A DNA stretch of 64,000 bases from Paenibacillus massiliensis 2301065 = DSM 16942 (GTDB lineage: Bacteria > Bacillota > Bacilli > Paenibacillales > Paenibacillaceae), in contig NZ_KB898189.1 of the NCBI RefSeq assembly GCF_000377505.1, positions 347,120 to 411,119 of the forward strand, read 5' to 3'. The number at the start of each line of letters is the position of its first letter. Position 1 is the first letter of the stretch. The notes under the pieces are model-generated. The model was not told where the DNA came from. It made no database searches and saw only the letters and a program-made list of their open reading frames with translations. Shown here one piece after another: positions 15,878-24,679 of the stretch. Made by a program: the position numbers and the translations under genes.

Positions 15878-17347
15878 CTATAAAATCGATTCAAACAATG
15901 GTAGCAATTGCTCAGTCGTAAACAAACCCTCTTTGGTCACATAGATATCCATGGCACCTATAACTTGAATTTTTCGTTTAACTTCATTGTACGAGTCGAA
16001 TGCAAATGGTTCGGGTCTGTTATCTCTTTTTGACGTAAGTGGACTCCAAGTGTTATGCAATGTGATCCAAGTACCATAAATATCGTCGGGGCTTTCTTTT
16101 ACAAGAATCATGTTAAATCCAACTCTGGAAGATGCCTCTATATATCCCCAAGCAAGTACCTCTTTGTTACGTAGTCGTAAATCTTCGTTTACATCAGCAT
16201 AAAAGGCAACAACTTGCTTCCTTCCAGCCGTGCTTGCATGAATCTTGTTTCCTATCAATTCTACTTTAAACTTTAATGTATCGGAATGCGTATTAAACTG
16301 CTCGGCCATCTGAGTAAACATAGTAAATATCTCTTCAAAACGATAATCAAGCATTTTCCTTTTTTCGGCCTCTGCGTTTCGTTTACGCTCCGCTTCAAGT
16401 CTTTGACTAAGTTCTTGTTGCTGGCTTTCCTGAGCCTTTTTGATTAGACCACTAATATCAATTGTGTTTGTCCCAGCAGATGGGGTAGTATTTTGTAGTC
16501 TATTAATGATTTCATCCCAAGTATTGTAACGATCCTCAGGTCTCTTAGCAGTCATTTTAGCTATAACCTGAACGATGTTGCTTGGCAGAGATGGATTTAG
16601 GGTACTTGAAAGTGGAATAGGAGTAAATAAATGAGTTTCTCTCCAAGCAGTCCACTGATCGGGGCCAGGTTTTACTGAGTAAGGATGCTTTAATGTTGCT
16701 AACTCAAAGAACACAATTCCCATGGAGTACATATCCATCTGTATGGTATTTTTCTCTAATGTCCATGCCTCAGGTGCTTTATACCAAATGTGCTGTGTTC
16801 CTTTAAATGTATTTGACCTTGTTGCAGCACCAACGATTTTCGACAAGCCGAAATCGGAAATTTTTAATATTCCATCATGCACTAAAATGTTGTCAGGCTT
16901 CACATCACGGTGAGTTAACGTGGCATTAACTGCGCTCATACCGTTAGCAAGCTGTAATAGGATACTAGTAAGCATTTCACTATCAAATTGGCGACCTAAT
17001 ACCCTCTGACTGTCTAAAATGCCTTTTAAAGTCCCACCATTTGCATAATCCATAATCATATAGGGCGGGAGACCAGTAAACTCAGTTCCGTCATGAAAAT
17101 AATGAACCTTATTTACGTTCTGATGACTAACAAGAGGAGCTAGATCCCCTTCATTCATTAATGCCCTAACTTCTCCTTCAGTTGCAAATGAAGTTGCTAT
17201 CGTCTTTAAAGCAAATAGCATTTCATTTTCGGACTCATGCATCTTTATCTTAAATACATCTCCGAATGCTCCTCTGTTTATAAACTCGTCAACAATATAA
17301 AGTTTTTGATCTTGATCATATACTAAATCTCCAGACCTAAGACTCAT
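15878..17347 (-). CDS. Hanks-type serine/threonine protein kinase, 489 aa, soluble
   Basis: A complete kinase domain: glycine loop INRGAFGDVF (about 23-32), ATP lysine K48 in FALK, catalytic HRDVKPDN (146-153, D148), DFG (165-167), APE (191-193), ending near 290. A short linker and a charged coiled coil (about 305-335, Glu/Arg-rich) follow, then a C-terminal domain of about 150 residues that I do not recognise. There is no transmembrane helix or PASTA repeat, so it is not the usual PrkC-type wall sensor. The ribosome binding site AAAGGAG precedes ATG. Its place in a defence island suggests a phage-sensing or abortive-infection kinase, but that is inference. Confidence 0.88.
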   Translation of the reverse strand: MSLRSGDLVYDQDQKLYIVDEFINRGAFGDVFKIKMHESENEMLFALKTIATSFATEGEVRALMNEGDLAPLVSHQNVNKVHYFHDGTEFTGLPPYMIMDYANGGTLKGILDSQRVLGRQFDSEMLTSILLQLANGMSAVNATLTHRDVKPDNILVHDGILKISDFGLSKIVGAATRSNTFKGTQHIWYKAPEAWTLEKNTIQMDMYSMGIVFFELATLKHPYSVKPGPDQWTAWRETHLFTPIPLSSTLNPSLPSNIVQVIAKMTAKRPEDRYNTWDEIINRLQNTTPSAGTNTIDISGLIKKAQESQQQELSQRLEAERKRNAEAEKRKMLDYRFEEIFTMFTQMAEQFNTHSDTLKFKVELIGNKIHASTAGRKQVVAFYADVNEDLRLRNKEVLAWGYIEASSRVGFNMILVKESPDDIYGTWITLHNTWSPLTSKRDNRPEPFAFDSYNEVKRKIQVIGAMDIYVTKEGLFTTEQLLPLFESIL

Positions 17348-17444
17348 TGAATTGTTCTCCTTTTATGAATTTCAACCCCTCTATTTACCAACTAAATTAT
17401 ATCAGGAATAACAAATATCATCTATCCACATCTAGATTCCTATT

Positions 17445-17488
17445 TGGTGCGTTGTGATGTGCTATAAAAGAGGTAGTTATACGCACCA
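17445..17488. promoter_or_regulatory. Inverted repeat upstream of the kinase gene
   Basis: The 8-bp arms TGGTGCGT (17445-17452) and ACGCACCA (17481-17488) are perfect and lie 28 bp apart, about 100 bp upstream of the kinase start. It may be an operator for the kinase or for the divergent small genes. No T-run is present. Confidence 0.4.
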
Positions 17489-17645
17489 CGTACCATTATT
17501 CCTGACCATATGAGAGAACGAGCCTAAGCATTTTCCACTGTTATATGTCTAGTTTAGAATACCCTCAATAATCAATTGAATGTTACCTATTACTCTAACT
17601 GTCTAATCTATATATAGGACAAATTACAAGGGAGTGTGATAATCA

Positions 17646-17912
17646 ATGTTGCACCCAGTTAAAGAATGTATCATTAAAACTGGATTGACTCACAATGCAT
17701 TCGCTGTATTGTATGGTATTTCGTTTCAGAGACTTAAAGACTGCCTGTATGGTTATACCACTTCAGTACCTCAAAAAATAGTTATGGTTCTGATTCAGTA
17801 TGGTCATGATGAACAGGAAATACAAATGAGGAATAAGCAGTGGCGCCTCTGGAAAGCTGAGCAGGAACTTGTTTCCTCCCTTGTCTCGCAGGAAGGGAGG
17901 TCATTAGAATGA
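17646..17912 (+). CDS. Small HTH-like mobile-element protein, 88 aa
   Basis: No named family recognised. Residues 8-50 (CIIKTGLTHNAFAVLYGISFQRLKDCLYGY) have the spacing of a helix-turn-helix of the phage-regulator kind, followed by a charged helix rich in Gln and Trp. GGGAGTG precedes the ATG by about 9 nt. The stop overlaps the next start (ATGA), so the two small genes form an operon. It diverges from the kinase. Likely a mobile-element accessory regulator. Confidence 0.55.
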   Translation: MLHPVKECIIKTGLTHNAFAVLYGISFQRLKDCLYGYTTSVPQKIVMVLIQYGHDEQEIQMRNKQWRLWKAEQELVSSLVSQEGRSLE

Positions 17913-18208
17913 AAAACAAATTGCCGTTGGATACTGTCCTCACGTTAATGCGAAGTGAAAAGATACTAGGACTTGGCTCCGATTTGGAAGAACTTATTCA
18001 ATTGTTCGTTAAGTATGTCAAGAACCCATTATCTACAGATGAAGTCGAGTATTGCCTTGCTCAATATCTCGCAAAGTCAGATTATAAAGATACCATTCAC
18101 AGAAATAACGTATTGGGAAAAGTAACTCGGTTCATCAATCAATTTGGATGGAGACTACCCGATTACCATTTAGACTATTATCGCAAATACTTACCGCTGT
18201 TCCGTTAA
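17909..18208 (+). CDS. Hypothetical protein, 99 aa
   Basis: No recognised family. The protein is helical and soluble, with a basic, aromatic C-terminus (PDYHLDYYRKYLPLFR). The start overlaps the stop of the HTH-like gene by 4 nt and a GGAGG-type ribosome binding site lies inside that gene (GGAAGGGAGG). A terminator follows 10 nt after the stop. The co-translated pair looks like cargo or control genes of the integrated element. Confidence 0.55.
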   Translation: MKNKLPLDTVLTLMRSEKILGLGSDLEELIQLFVKYVKNPLSTDEVEYCLAQYLAKSDYKDTIHRNNVLGKVTRFINQFGWRLPDYHLDYYRKYLPLFR

Positions 18209-18216
18209 CCACCCAT

Positions 18217-18247
18217 TCCCCAGCGCGCGCGGGGATTTTCATTTTTT
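18217..18247 (+). terminator. Terminator after the two small genes
   Basis: A GC-rich hairpin (TCCCC at 18217-18221 with GGGGA at 18231-18235, GC-alternating inside) is followed on the plus strand by TTTTCATTTTTT. Confidence 0.75.
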
Positions 18248-18477
18248 AGAGTCTGTCACGTAGTCTTTGTTTCATTCTTCGTGCCGTTGAATTGTCTTTC
18301 CCTCCCTAACATCCGTAGTAATCTTAGTAATGATTTTATTGGTTCTAATGATAGTTTTAATTGTTATTAGTATGTTTGCAGAAAAGAAAGAGGGATCTGC
18401 AATTATGAAACTAGTGTTTCAAAAATGCAAACTCCCATTTCCTATATAACCTATATTTATTCATTTTTACAAGCAGA

Positions 18478-18805
18478 TCAACTACTAAAGAAATCATATT
18501 GACTATCAAGATCATTTGAGCTATTCGACAATGAAGGCTTGCTTTTTCGGGTTCTTTTCTTTCTATCCTTTTCAAGCTCTTTTACCCGTTCCTTATAAAT
18601 ACTGATTTCTTTCCCCCAATCAACAGTTATCGAACGACCAGTTAATTGTTCAACTAGCTTTGTTAGCCAATTCAAAAATTGATGCATTAATTCCTCATCC
18701 GAATGCCGTAAAACGTCATCCTTTAGCTTCAATAGAAATTTTCCGTAATGATCTTTTTCCGTGAACTCGTCCGACGTTATAAAGGAAATTAAATTGAATC
18801 CGCAT
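18478..18805 (-). pseudogene. Small mobile-element gene, probably frameshifted
   Basis: On the minus strand a good start (ATG at 18805 with AGGAAAAGTG just before it) opens a frame MRIQFNFLYN... that stops after 29 codons. The neighbouring frame, without a good start of its own, continues ...FITSDEFTEKDHYGKFLLKL and runs to a stop at 18478, giving a charged, coherent protein with a basic, Ser-rich tail (a TTG at 18732 is the only in-frame start). One base change near 18785-18792 would join them into a protein of about 108 aa. I read this as a recently broken or frameshift-regulated gene. The family is not recognised. Confidence 0.5.
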
Positions 18806-18884
18806 CACTTTTCCTGAAAACTTCCCCCTATATATCACGTCACACCCGTTCACCTTCTAAGCCCGATTTTCATCGCAAGACACT

Positions 18885-18896
18885 GGGGGGGGGGGG
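18885..18896. repeat. Homopolymer tract of 12 G
   Basis: Twelve consecutive G residues lie in an otherwise AT-rich noncoding stretch, about 80 bp upstream of the broken gene's start at 18805. Such tracts change length readily, so the count may also be an assembly approximation. Confidence 0.9.
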
Positions 18897-19011
18897 AGAT
18901 AATAAATTATTTAAAGGAAATAGATCTGAAATCAGAGTACCTTTACACAGCATTTGTTCTGTGATTACATGTATTCACCCTATAGAAAGGAGGAAGAATC
19001 ACAACGAAAAA

Positions 19012-19039
19012 GAGACACTGCTACCAACAGTGTCCCTTT
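19012..19039. terminator. Bidirectional hairpin terminator
   Basis: GACACTG (19014-19020) pairs with CAGTGTC (19028-19034), flanked by A-rich and T-rich sides. It overlaps the stop of the 45-aa minus-strand gene and probably ends its transcript. Confidence 0.65.
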
Positions 19040-19158
19040 TTGGGTTCGCTTATCTCATTGTCTAATCCAAGCATTCCAGATTTGACTAAGCATTTAACCA
19101 ATTCCTCCATTACTTCTTGAAAGGACTGATTTCCGATAAACTCGTAAGTTTCGTGCAT
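19021..19158 (-). CDS. Small acidic protein, 45 aa
   Basis: ATG at 19158 is preceded by a purine-rich GAGGGGGTGAAG about 6-12 nt upstream. The frame (MHETYEFIGNQSFQEVMEEL, then a Cys-containing helix, ending KKGHCW) runs to a TAG at 19021, inside a terminator hairpin. Good start, amphipathic helix and terminator make it a believable small gene. The function is unknown. It diverges from the recombinase gene 118 bp away, a place where element regulators or excision factors are often found. Confidence 0.5.
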   Translation of the reverse strand: MHETYEFIGNQSFQEVMEELVKCLVKSGMLGLDNEISEPKKGHCW

Positions 19159-19183
19159 CAGGTCTTCACCCCCTCGCTTTCTC

Positions 19184-19240
19184 TATACGAGATGAAGCAA
19201 CGATAATTAAGTTTTAATTCTGGTGGGGGCACATCGTATA
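19184..19240. promoter_or_regulatory. Inverted repeats upstream of the recombinase
   Basis: TATACGA (19184-19190) and TCGTATA (19234-19240) flank a smaller palindrome AATTAAGTTTTAATT (19205-19219), in the 118-bp gap between the 45-aa gene and the recombinase. This could be an operator, or part of an attachment site in an excised form. Undecided. Confidence 0.3.
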
Positions 19241-19276
19241 GCGAAATTAGATACCTACGAAGGACGATAATCAGCT

Positions 19277-20788
19277 ATGCGCTGTGCAATTTACGCTCGT
19301 GTCAGTACAGAACTGGGCAGTCAAAAAGATAGTGTTAACCATCAGGTTTCTTTCTTTAATCGCTATGTTGAAGAAAGAAGATGGAGCATATTCGACATTT
19401 ACAAGGACGAAGGCGTTAGTGGGACAAGCATTAAAGGACGTGAAGAAATCATTCGTCTGTTACGTGATGCCAGAGCAAAGAGATTCGAATATGTATTGTT
19501 TAAATCAATTTCCCGCTTCGCCCGTGACATCCAAGATGGCATAAACATGAAGCGAGAACTTGATAGCCTAGGCATCGGAATGATATTCATTGAGCAGAAC
19601 ATTGATACCAAGACTGCTGACGGGGAACTAATGTTTTCGATTCATCTATCCGTTGCACAACAAGAAAGTGAACAAATCTCCAAGCGTGTGAAATTCGGTA
19701 AGCGTGAGAAGGCGGCAAAAGGTAAGTTTAATGGCTCCCTTCCTCCCTTCGGTTACAAAAGGATCGGTAATCAACTTGGAATTGATCCTGATTACTCGTG
19801 TTACGTTAAAGAAATATTTCGCTTGTATCTATACGAGGATTGGGGCTTACAAAGGATTGCTAAGCTGTTTACGAAGCGCGGAGTACCTACACCAAGAAAG
19901 GTGACAGGTGCGAAGAATGCTGGGAAGCTATGGCAGCAAAGTACAGTAAAGATTATTCTAACCAATCCCATGTACACGGGTAATATGGTTCAAAACCGAA
20001 GCGAGGTTGTCAGCATCCGAACAAAACTTCGGAAGAAACTTGATACAGGCCAGCAGACGCATGTACAGAATACTCATCCTGCCATCATATCGCTTGATGA
20101 ATTTGAACAGGTTCAGGAAAAGTTGAAACGGAAAGGTACTCAACGTAGTAATGGTCAGGAAAGCCTCTTCGCTCACATTGCTGTTTGCGCTGACTGTGGT
20201 TCAGGAATGCATTATAAAAACGATAGGAAGGCTTATCAGTGCGGGCGTTATGGTAAGTATGGGCGTTCTTTTTGCAGTAACCATCTCATTAGGGCAGACA
20301 AACTCTTGTCTGAAGTACTATCAACTCTAAAAGGAATCGCTTCAGAAGGCGTTAATGCAAAGAAGTTAATGGAGATGGCAAAGAAAGAGGCTGGGCATCA
20401 CAAGAAAGACCATGAGACAGAGCTTCGCCAGAATGGGAACAGGTTAATGCAATTGACTAAGAAAAGAAACATACTACTAGACCTTCTGAATGATGACGAG
20501 TTAACTAAAGATGAGTGGCGGATGCAAAACGATATCATTCGTGAGGAATCCGAAAAGCTGACTGCCAGAAAGATTGAACTGGAATCATTGATTGCCAATA
20601 AGAAAGACACGGACTATCAAATCCGTGCCTTTGAAAAACAAGTGAGCAAACTTCTGGAAATGGACATTGATAATGAGAAAGTCCTCAAGCAGGTTCTGCA
20701 TAGACTGATTCACAAAATTGAAGTCTATCAGGATAGCTCAATCAAAATTCACTTTAACTTCATGAATCCGCACAAATTGGGGGCATAG
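19277..20788 (+). CDS. Large serine recombinase (site-specific integrase)
   Basis: A 503-aa large serine recombinase. The resolvase domain starts MRCAIYARVSTE with catalytic Ser10 and its partner Arg8, and continues with FKSISRFARD and the QQESEQISKRVKFGKREKAA helix. A recombinase domain follows (about 160-290), then a zinc ribbon near 304-335 (CADCGSGM...QCGRYGKYGRSFC) and a coiled coil (about 370-460) that controls integration direction. It would join attP and attB without host factors. The stop is 8 bp from the rlmCD stop, and base composition changes there, so this gene marks the island's right edge. The start ATG has only a weak ribosome binding site. Confidence 0.92.
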   Translation: MRCAIYARVSTELGSQKDSVNHQVSFFNRYVEERRWSIFDIYKDEGVSGTSIKGREEIIRLLRDARAKRFEYVLFKSISRFARDIQDGINMKRELDSLGIGMIFIEQNIDTKTADGELMFSIHLSVAQQESEQISKRVKFGKREKAAKGKFNGSLPPFGYKRIGNQLGIDPDYSCYVKEIFRLYLYEDWGLQRIAKLFTKRGVPTPRKVTGAKNAGKLWQQSTVKIILTNPMYTGNMVQNRSEVVSIRTKLRKKLDTGQQTHVQNTHPAIISLDEFEQVQEKLKRKGTQRSNGQESLFAHIAVCADCGSGMHYKNDRKAYQCGRYGKYGRSFCSNHLIRADKLLSEVLSTLKGIASEGVNAKKLMEMAKKEAGHHKKDHETELRQNGNRLMQLTKKRNILLDLLNDDELTKDEWRMQNDIIREESEKLTARKIELESLIANKKDTDYQIRAFEKQVSKLLEMDIDNEKVLKQVLHRLIHKIEVYQDSSIKIHFNFMNPHKLGA

Positions 20789-20796
20789 GACTACTC

Positions 20797-22722
20797 CTAT
20801 CCCCGCAATTTTAGCAACACTGTACACTCAACATGCACCGTATGCGGAAACATATCCACCGGCTGCACTTCCACTATACGATACCCTCCATCCTCCAAAA
20901 TCCGCAAATCCCGCGCCAGCGTGCTCGGGTTACAGCTCACATACACCACACGCTCCGGCTTCATCTCAAGAATGGTATCGAGCAGCCTCGGATCACAGCC
21001 CTTACGCGGCGGATCTACAACAATCACATCGGCAGTGATGCCCTCTTCCTTCCAACGAGGGATGACGTCCTCGGACGCACCCACCTCGAAGCGAACATTA
21101 CGAAGCTCATTCAACTGAGCATTGCTACGCGCATCCTCAATAGCTTCCTTCACAATCTCCACCCCATACACCTGGTCCGCATGCTGTGCTAGGAACAAAG
21201 AGATCGTACCAATGCCGCAATAGGCATCAATGACCGTCTCTTTGCCTGTCAGTGCAGCGTATTCCAGCGTCTTGCCATACAGCACCTCGGTCTGTATCGG
21301 ATTGACCTGATAGAAGGAACGAGCTGAGATCGCGAACTGTACGTTGCCGATATAATCATAAATGACATCCCTGCCCCACAGGACACGGGTCTCATCTCCG
21401 AAAATAACATTCGTCCGCTTCGTATTAACGTTCTGGCAGATGCTCACTACGTGAGGGATGGCCTCACGAATGCTGCCGATCCAGGCATCGCGATGCGGAA
21501 TATCTTGACCATTGGTGACCAGCACCAGCATCATCTCGCCTGTGCGGAAGGCTTTCTTCACGACGACATGTCGGAGCAAGCCCCGCCCCGTCTCCTCGTT
21601 GTACGCACTGATGCCCAGATGACTGCCGATCTCCTTCACCTTGGCGACGACCTCATCATTATGCTCGTGCTGAATGAGACACGTCTCCATATCGACAATG
21701 CGGTGACTCCCCTTGGCGTAAAAGCCGCCAATGAGTCCACCATCTGCTGCCCCCATCGGTACCTGTGCCTTATTACGATAGCGCCACGGCTCCTGCATAC
21801 CAAGCGTAGGATGCACGACAACCGCCTTTCTGTTTTTAGCAACTTGGGAACTATTTAAGCTGTCCTCGCTACCTTGGTTATCCTGATTCTTATGGCCAGC
21901 ATGGTTATCCTGACTATCTTGGTTATAATCGCTGCTTTGGCTATCATGGTTATCTTGTGTATCCTGTATATTTTGAACACCTCGACCATCCTGAGCTTCC
22001 GAATCACTTAGACTCAATTTCCCTTGCGCTCCCACACTCGTCCGTACACTACCCTCTATCTCCAGCTTACCGATGCGCTCCAGCACATCCACGACATGCT
22101 GACGTTTCCACTCCAGCTGCCCTGCATAGCTCATATGCTGAAGCTGGCAGCCTCCGCACTGGTCGTAGATCGGACAAGGTGACGCAATCCGGTCAGGGCT
22201 AGCCTGCACCACATTCAGCAGCTTTGCATAGCCATACTGCTTCTTCATCTTCAACACCTTGACGAGGACCTGCTCTCCCGGCAATGCTCCCGGAATGAAC
22301 AAGGTGTAGCCCTCAGCACGACCTACGCCTTCGCCATCGTGGTTCATCCCGATGATGTCCACGACCACCTCCTGATTCTTCTCTACAGGCAGTCCAGTAA
22401 TCTCAGCAGCTGCACGCTGCTGGGCTGGACGCGGCGCTCTGGTCCTCATTTGATCCTTGCTCTTACCGGTCTTCTTACTTGTATTCTTTCTCGTGGTCGC
22501 ACTGGTACTGATGCTGGTACTTGTACTACGACCTGCACTGTAACCAACCTGTCCCTTTTGGGAAGCGGATTGCTGTCTCTTCTGCCCAGCATCCTGTTGC
22601 TGACGTCCACGTTCATTCCCTGAACCATTTCTATCTGCTGCTGGTCTCTGACGACCTACTTCCTTGTCAGATCCATTCGCGTTCCGGCGGCTTTTTCCAC
22701 GGCCACTGCGGTAATTACTCAT
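20797..22722 (-). CDS. rlmCD: 23S rRNA (uracil-C5)-methyltransferase RlmCD/RlmD-type
   Basis: About 641 aa from ATG at 22722, preferred over the ATG at 22731, which is too close to GAAGGG. Layout: a basic, Gln/Ser/Arg-rich disordered N-terminus (1-110), a TRAM domain (about 115-173), a [4Fe-4S] cluster motif CPIYDQCGGCQLQH, and the SAM-dependent core with DAYCGIGT and the catalytic Cys in VSCNPSTLARDL. It methylates uridines in 23S rRNA. Homologues are about 450-470 aa; the excess is the N-terminal tail and an Asp/Asn/Gln-rich insertion (about 236-296) between the cluster and the core. The island's recombinase ends against its 3' end, which looks intact. Confidence 0.88.
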   Translation of the reverse strand: MSNYRSGRGKSRRNANGSDKEVGRQRPAADRNGSGNERGRQQQDAGQKRQQSASQKGQVGYSAGRSTSTSISTSATTRKNTSKKTGKSKDQMRTRAPRPAQQRAAAEITGLPVEKNQEVVVDIIGMNHDGEGVGRAEGYTLFIPGALPGEQVLVKVLKMKKQYGYAKLLNVVQASPDRIASPCPIYDQCGGCQLQHMSYAGQLEWKRQHVVDVLERIGKLEIEGSVRTSVGAQGKLSLSDSEAQDGRGVQNIQDTQDNHDSQSSDYNQDSQDNHAGHKNQDNQGSEDSLNSSQVAKNRKAVVVHPTLGMQEPWRYRNKAQVPMGAADGGLIGGFYAKGSHRIVDMETCLIQHEHNDEVVAKVKEIGSHLGISAYNEETGRGLLRHVVVKKAFRTGEMMLVLVTNGQDIPHRDAWIGSIREAIPHVVSICQNVNTKRTNVIFGDETRVLWGRDVIYDYIGNVQFAISARSFYQVNPIQTEVLYGKTLEYAALTGKETVIDAYCGIGTISLFLAQHADQVYGVEIVKEAIEDARSNAQLNELRNVRFEVGASEDVIPRWKEEGITADVIVVDPPRKGCDPRLLDTILEMKPERVVYVSCNPSTLARDLRILEDGGYRIVEVQPVDMFPHTVHVECTVLLKLRG

Positions 22723-23167
22723 GCTGCACATTCCCTTCTACATATCGACCTATTATCGATTTATTCGTTTAAATTTCAATTTAATCGTTAGAATACCGAC
22801 TCATTCAGACATTCCCACAACTCGAAAAATGCCGCTACTCCTGACGGGAGAACGACATTTCAATCTACTCTACCTATGCGACTTGTTAATGGCATTGATG
22901 CGACCAGCTTACAGTGAGTTACATCAAGCCTATAATAATTGCTCTACATTCATGCTTTCATGAATGTAAGCGGACACTTCAAAGCTGATTCATAGAGGAT
23001 CTTGGTCTGGATGAAGTATTGGTGTCTGGGTCAAATGATGCCCTGATACACTGCCATATGCCATGGTAACAAGTACACCCGCACACTGATAAGCACTCTT
23101 CAAAAGCAACCTCTCGACCCACTCAGTAAGCTCAGTTCCTACTAATTACACCACAACTACACCTTTC
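22723..23167. other. Intergenic region with a perfect hairpin
   Basis: There is no gene here. A perfect 10-bp inverted repeat TACATTCATG/CATGAATGTA with a 4-nt loop lies at 22945-22968, without a T-run. Otherwise I see nothing but the rlmCD promoter area. Confidence 0.5.
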
Positions 23168-24052
23168 TCATCTAAATACCTGAATATGCTGCTTTAGATT
23201 CCGAATCGTCGCAGGCAGTGTTCCGCCCAGCTCACCGTCCAAGTTCAACTGCACATGGCCCGGAGACGTGACCTCCATGTAATCGGTCTTGAAGTAGACC
23301 AGCTTCTTATCATTCAAGTGTTCACCGCGCAGCGCCAGTGTGACCAGACGAATCATCTCCGCCAGATTGCAATTGCGCACGGCGATGACATCGAACATGC
23401 CATCGTCGATCGAGGCCCCTGGAGCCAGCTTCTCGAAGCCGCCTACCGAATTCGTATTGGCAATCAGGAATAGCATGAATTCATCATGTAGTGTCTCATG
23501 ACCAGCCGCCTGTATCGTCAGCTCCTGTGGTGCGAGGCTGACCATCTTTTCCAGCCCTTTGAAGTAGTAGGCCAGCTGTCCGATCATCGTCTTCAGCTTG
23601 CTCGGCACCTCATAAGTCAGCTCAGTTAGCGAGCCCCCGCCTGCAATATTGATGAAGTATCTGTCATTGACCTTACCGATATCAATAGGTCTAGCCTGCT
23701 GACGGATGACCAGATCACAGTACTCCTCCCATTGCCGCGGAATACCCAGCGCACGAGCAAAATCATTCGTAGTCCCTAGCGGGAATACGCCCAAGGCAGG
23801 CAGGTTCTCCCTCTCCGCCATACCATTCACTACTTCATATAACGTGCCGTCTCCGCCTGCGGCAAGGATCATATCATAGCAGCCACGCTCGACAGCTGCG
23901 GTCGCTTCACGTGTTGCATCCCCTTCACCAGTCGTCGCATAGACCGACACCTCAATACCACCCTGATCCAGCCGCTGCAGGATATCAGGCAGTCTGCGTC
24001 TCATTTCCTCACGTCCGGAGGTAGGATTATAAATTAATCTGGCTCTTTTCAT
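23168..24052 (-). CDS. dgkB: Diacylglycerol kinase DgkB (YerQ-type lipid kinase)
   Basis: A 294-aa lipid kinase of the DAGK catalytic family. It begins RLIYNPTSGRE, carries the nucleotide-binding GGDGTLYEVVNG (about residue 70) and PLGTTNDFAR, and ends in the beta-sandwich domain with DGELGGTLPA. DgkB phosphorylates diacylglycerol released during lipoteichoic acid synthesis, returning it to phospholipid synthesis at the membrane. AGGTGGAAT precedes the ATG. It is monocistronic in this window; in Bacillus dgkB also lies next to rlmCD (yefA/yerS). Confidence 0.92.
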   Translation of the reverse strand: MKRARLIYNPTSGREEMRRRLPDILQRLDQGGIEVSVYATTGEGDATREATAAVERGCYDMILAAGGDGTLYEVVNGMAERENLPALGVFPLGTTNDFARALGIPRQWEEYCDLVIRQQARPIDIGKVNDRYFINIAGGGSLTELTYEVPSKLKTMIGQLAYYFKGLEKMVSLAPQELTIQAAGHETLHDEFMLFLIANTNSVGGFEKLAPGASIDDGMFDVIAVRNCNLAEMIRLVTLALRGEHLNDKKLVYFKTDYMEVTSPGHVQLNLDGELGGTLPATIRNLKQHIQVFR

Positions 24053-24679
24053 TCACGTATTCCACCTGTTATTTGATGATGAATCCAAGCATGAATAGAC
24101 TACACAGCAGTATGTCCATATCAAGTGTATACCCAGGCCATCACCTGGCGTATCATGTCTATCCCCCTGTCTGTCGATCCGCTCATTACAGCCGAGCATG
24201 ACCACAGACAAGCCCACACATTGAAGCATCATTCGCTATCTTCAAGGCTTTATCATACTGGAAAAAAGACTCTTTTACAATGGGCATGCCTTAAAGGGCA
24301 ACCCATTCCATGCATATTCAGACTACATCCAGAAGCATTCATCTTATATCAGCATAGCCGAAAATACTACCTCATAACCCTATGTGCATCTAACCCATGT
24401 TAGCTGTCATATTGGAGCTACTGCCTTCCTAGCGGCAAGCAAGTATGAAGTAGACCTCGGATAGCTTCTTCACTTAGCCGCTTATCTATTTCTAGCCCTA
24501 AGTGGCCCCATCCCAGCCTAGTTCTATTCCAGCGTCTTAGGTAGCTTTATTCCAGCACCTTTGGTGGCTCTATTCAAGCCTTAGGTAGCTATTCTAGCCT
24601 AGCCTAAATAGCACCCGCTCTAGCCTAGCTATCTCGGTGTAATGATGCACACACCTGCGCCAACATGCTGTCGCGGCCG
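24053..24679. other. Gene-free spacer with a degenerate 22-23-bp tandem array
   Basis: No gene is supported. From about 24485 to 24612, five or six imperfect copies of a 22-23-bp unit (TCTATTCCAGC..CTTAGGTAGC) lie in tandem. The remainder has no recognisable signal. Confidence 0.6.

Noticed and set aside
15878..17347. PrkC-type penicillin-binding-associated kinase
   Set aside because: No transmembrane helix and no PASTA repeats; the C-terminus is a different soluble domain.
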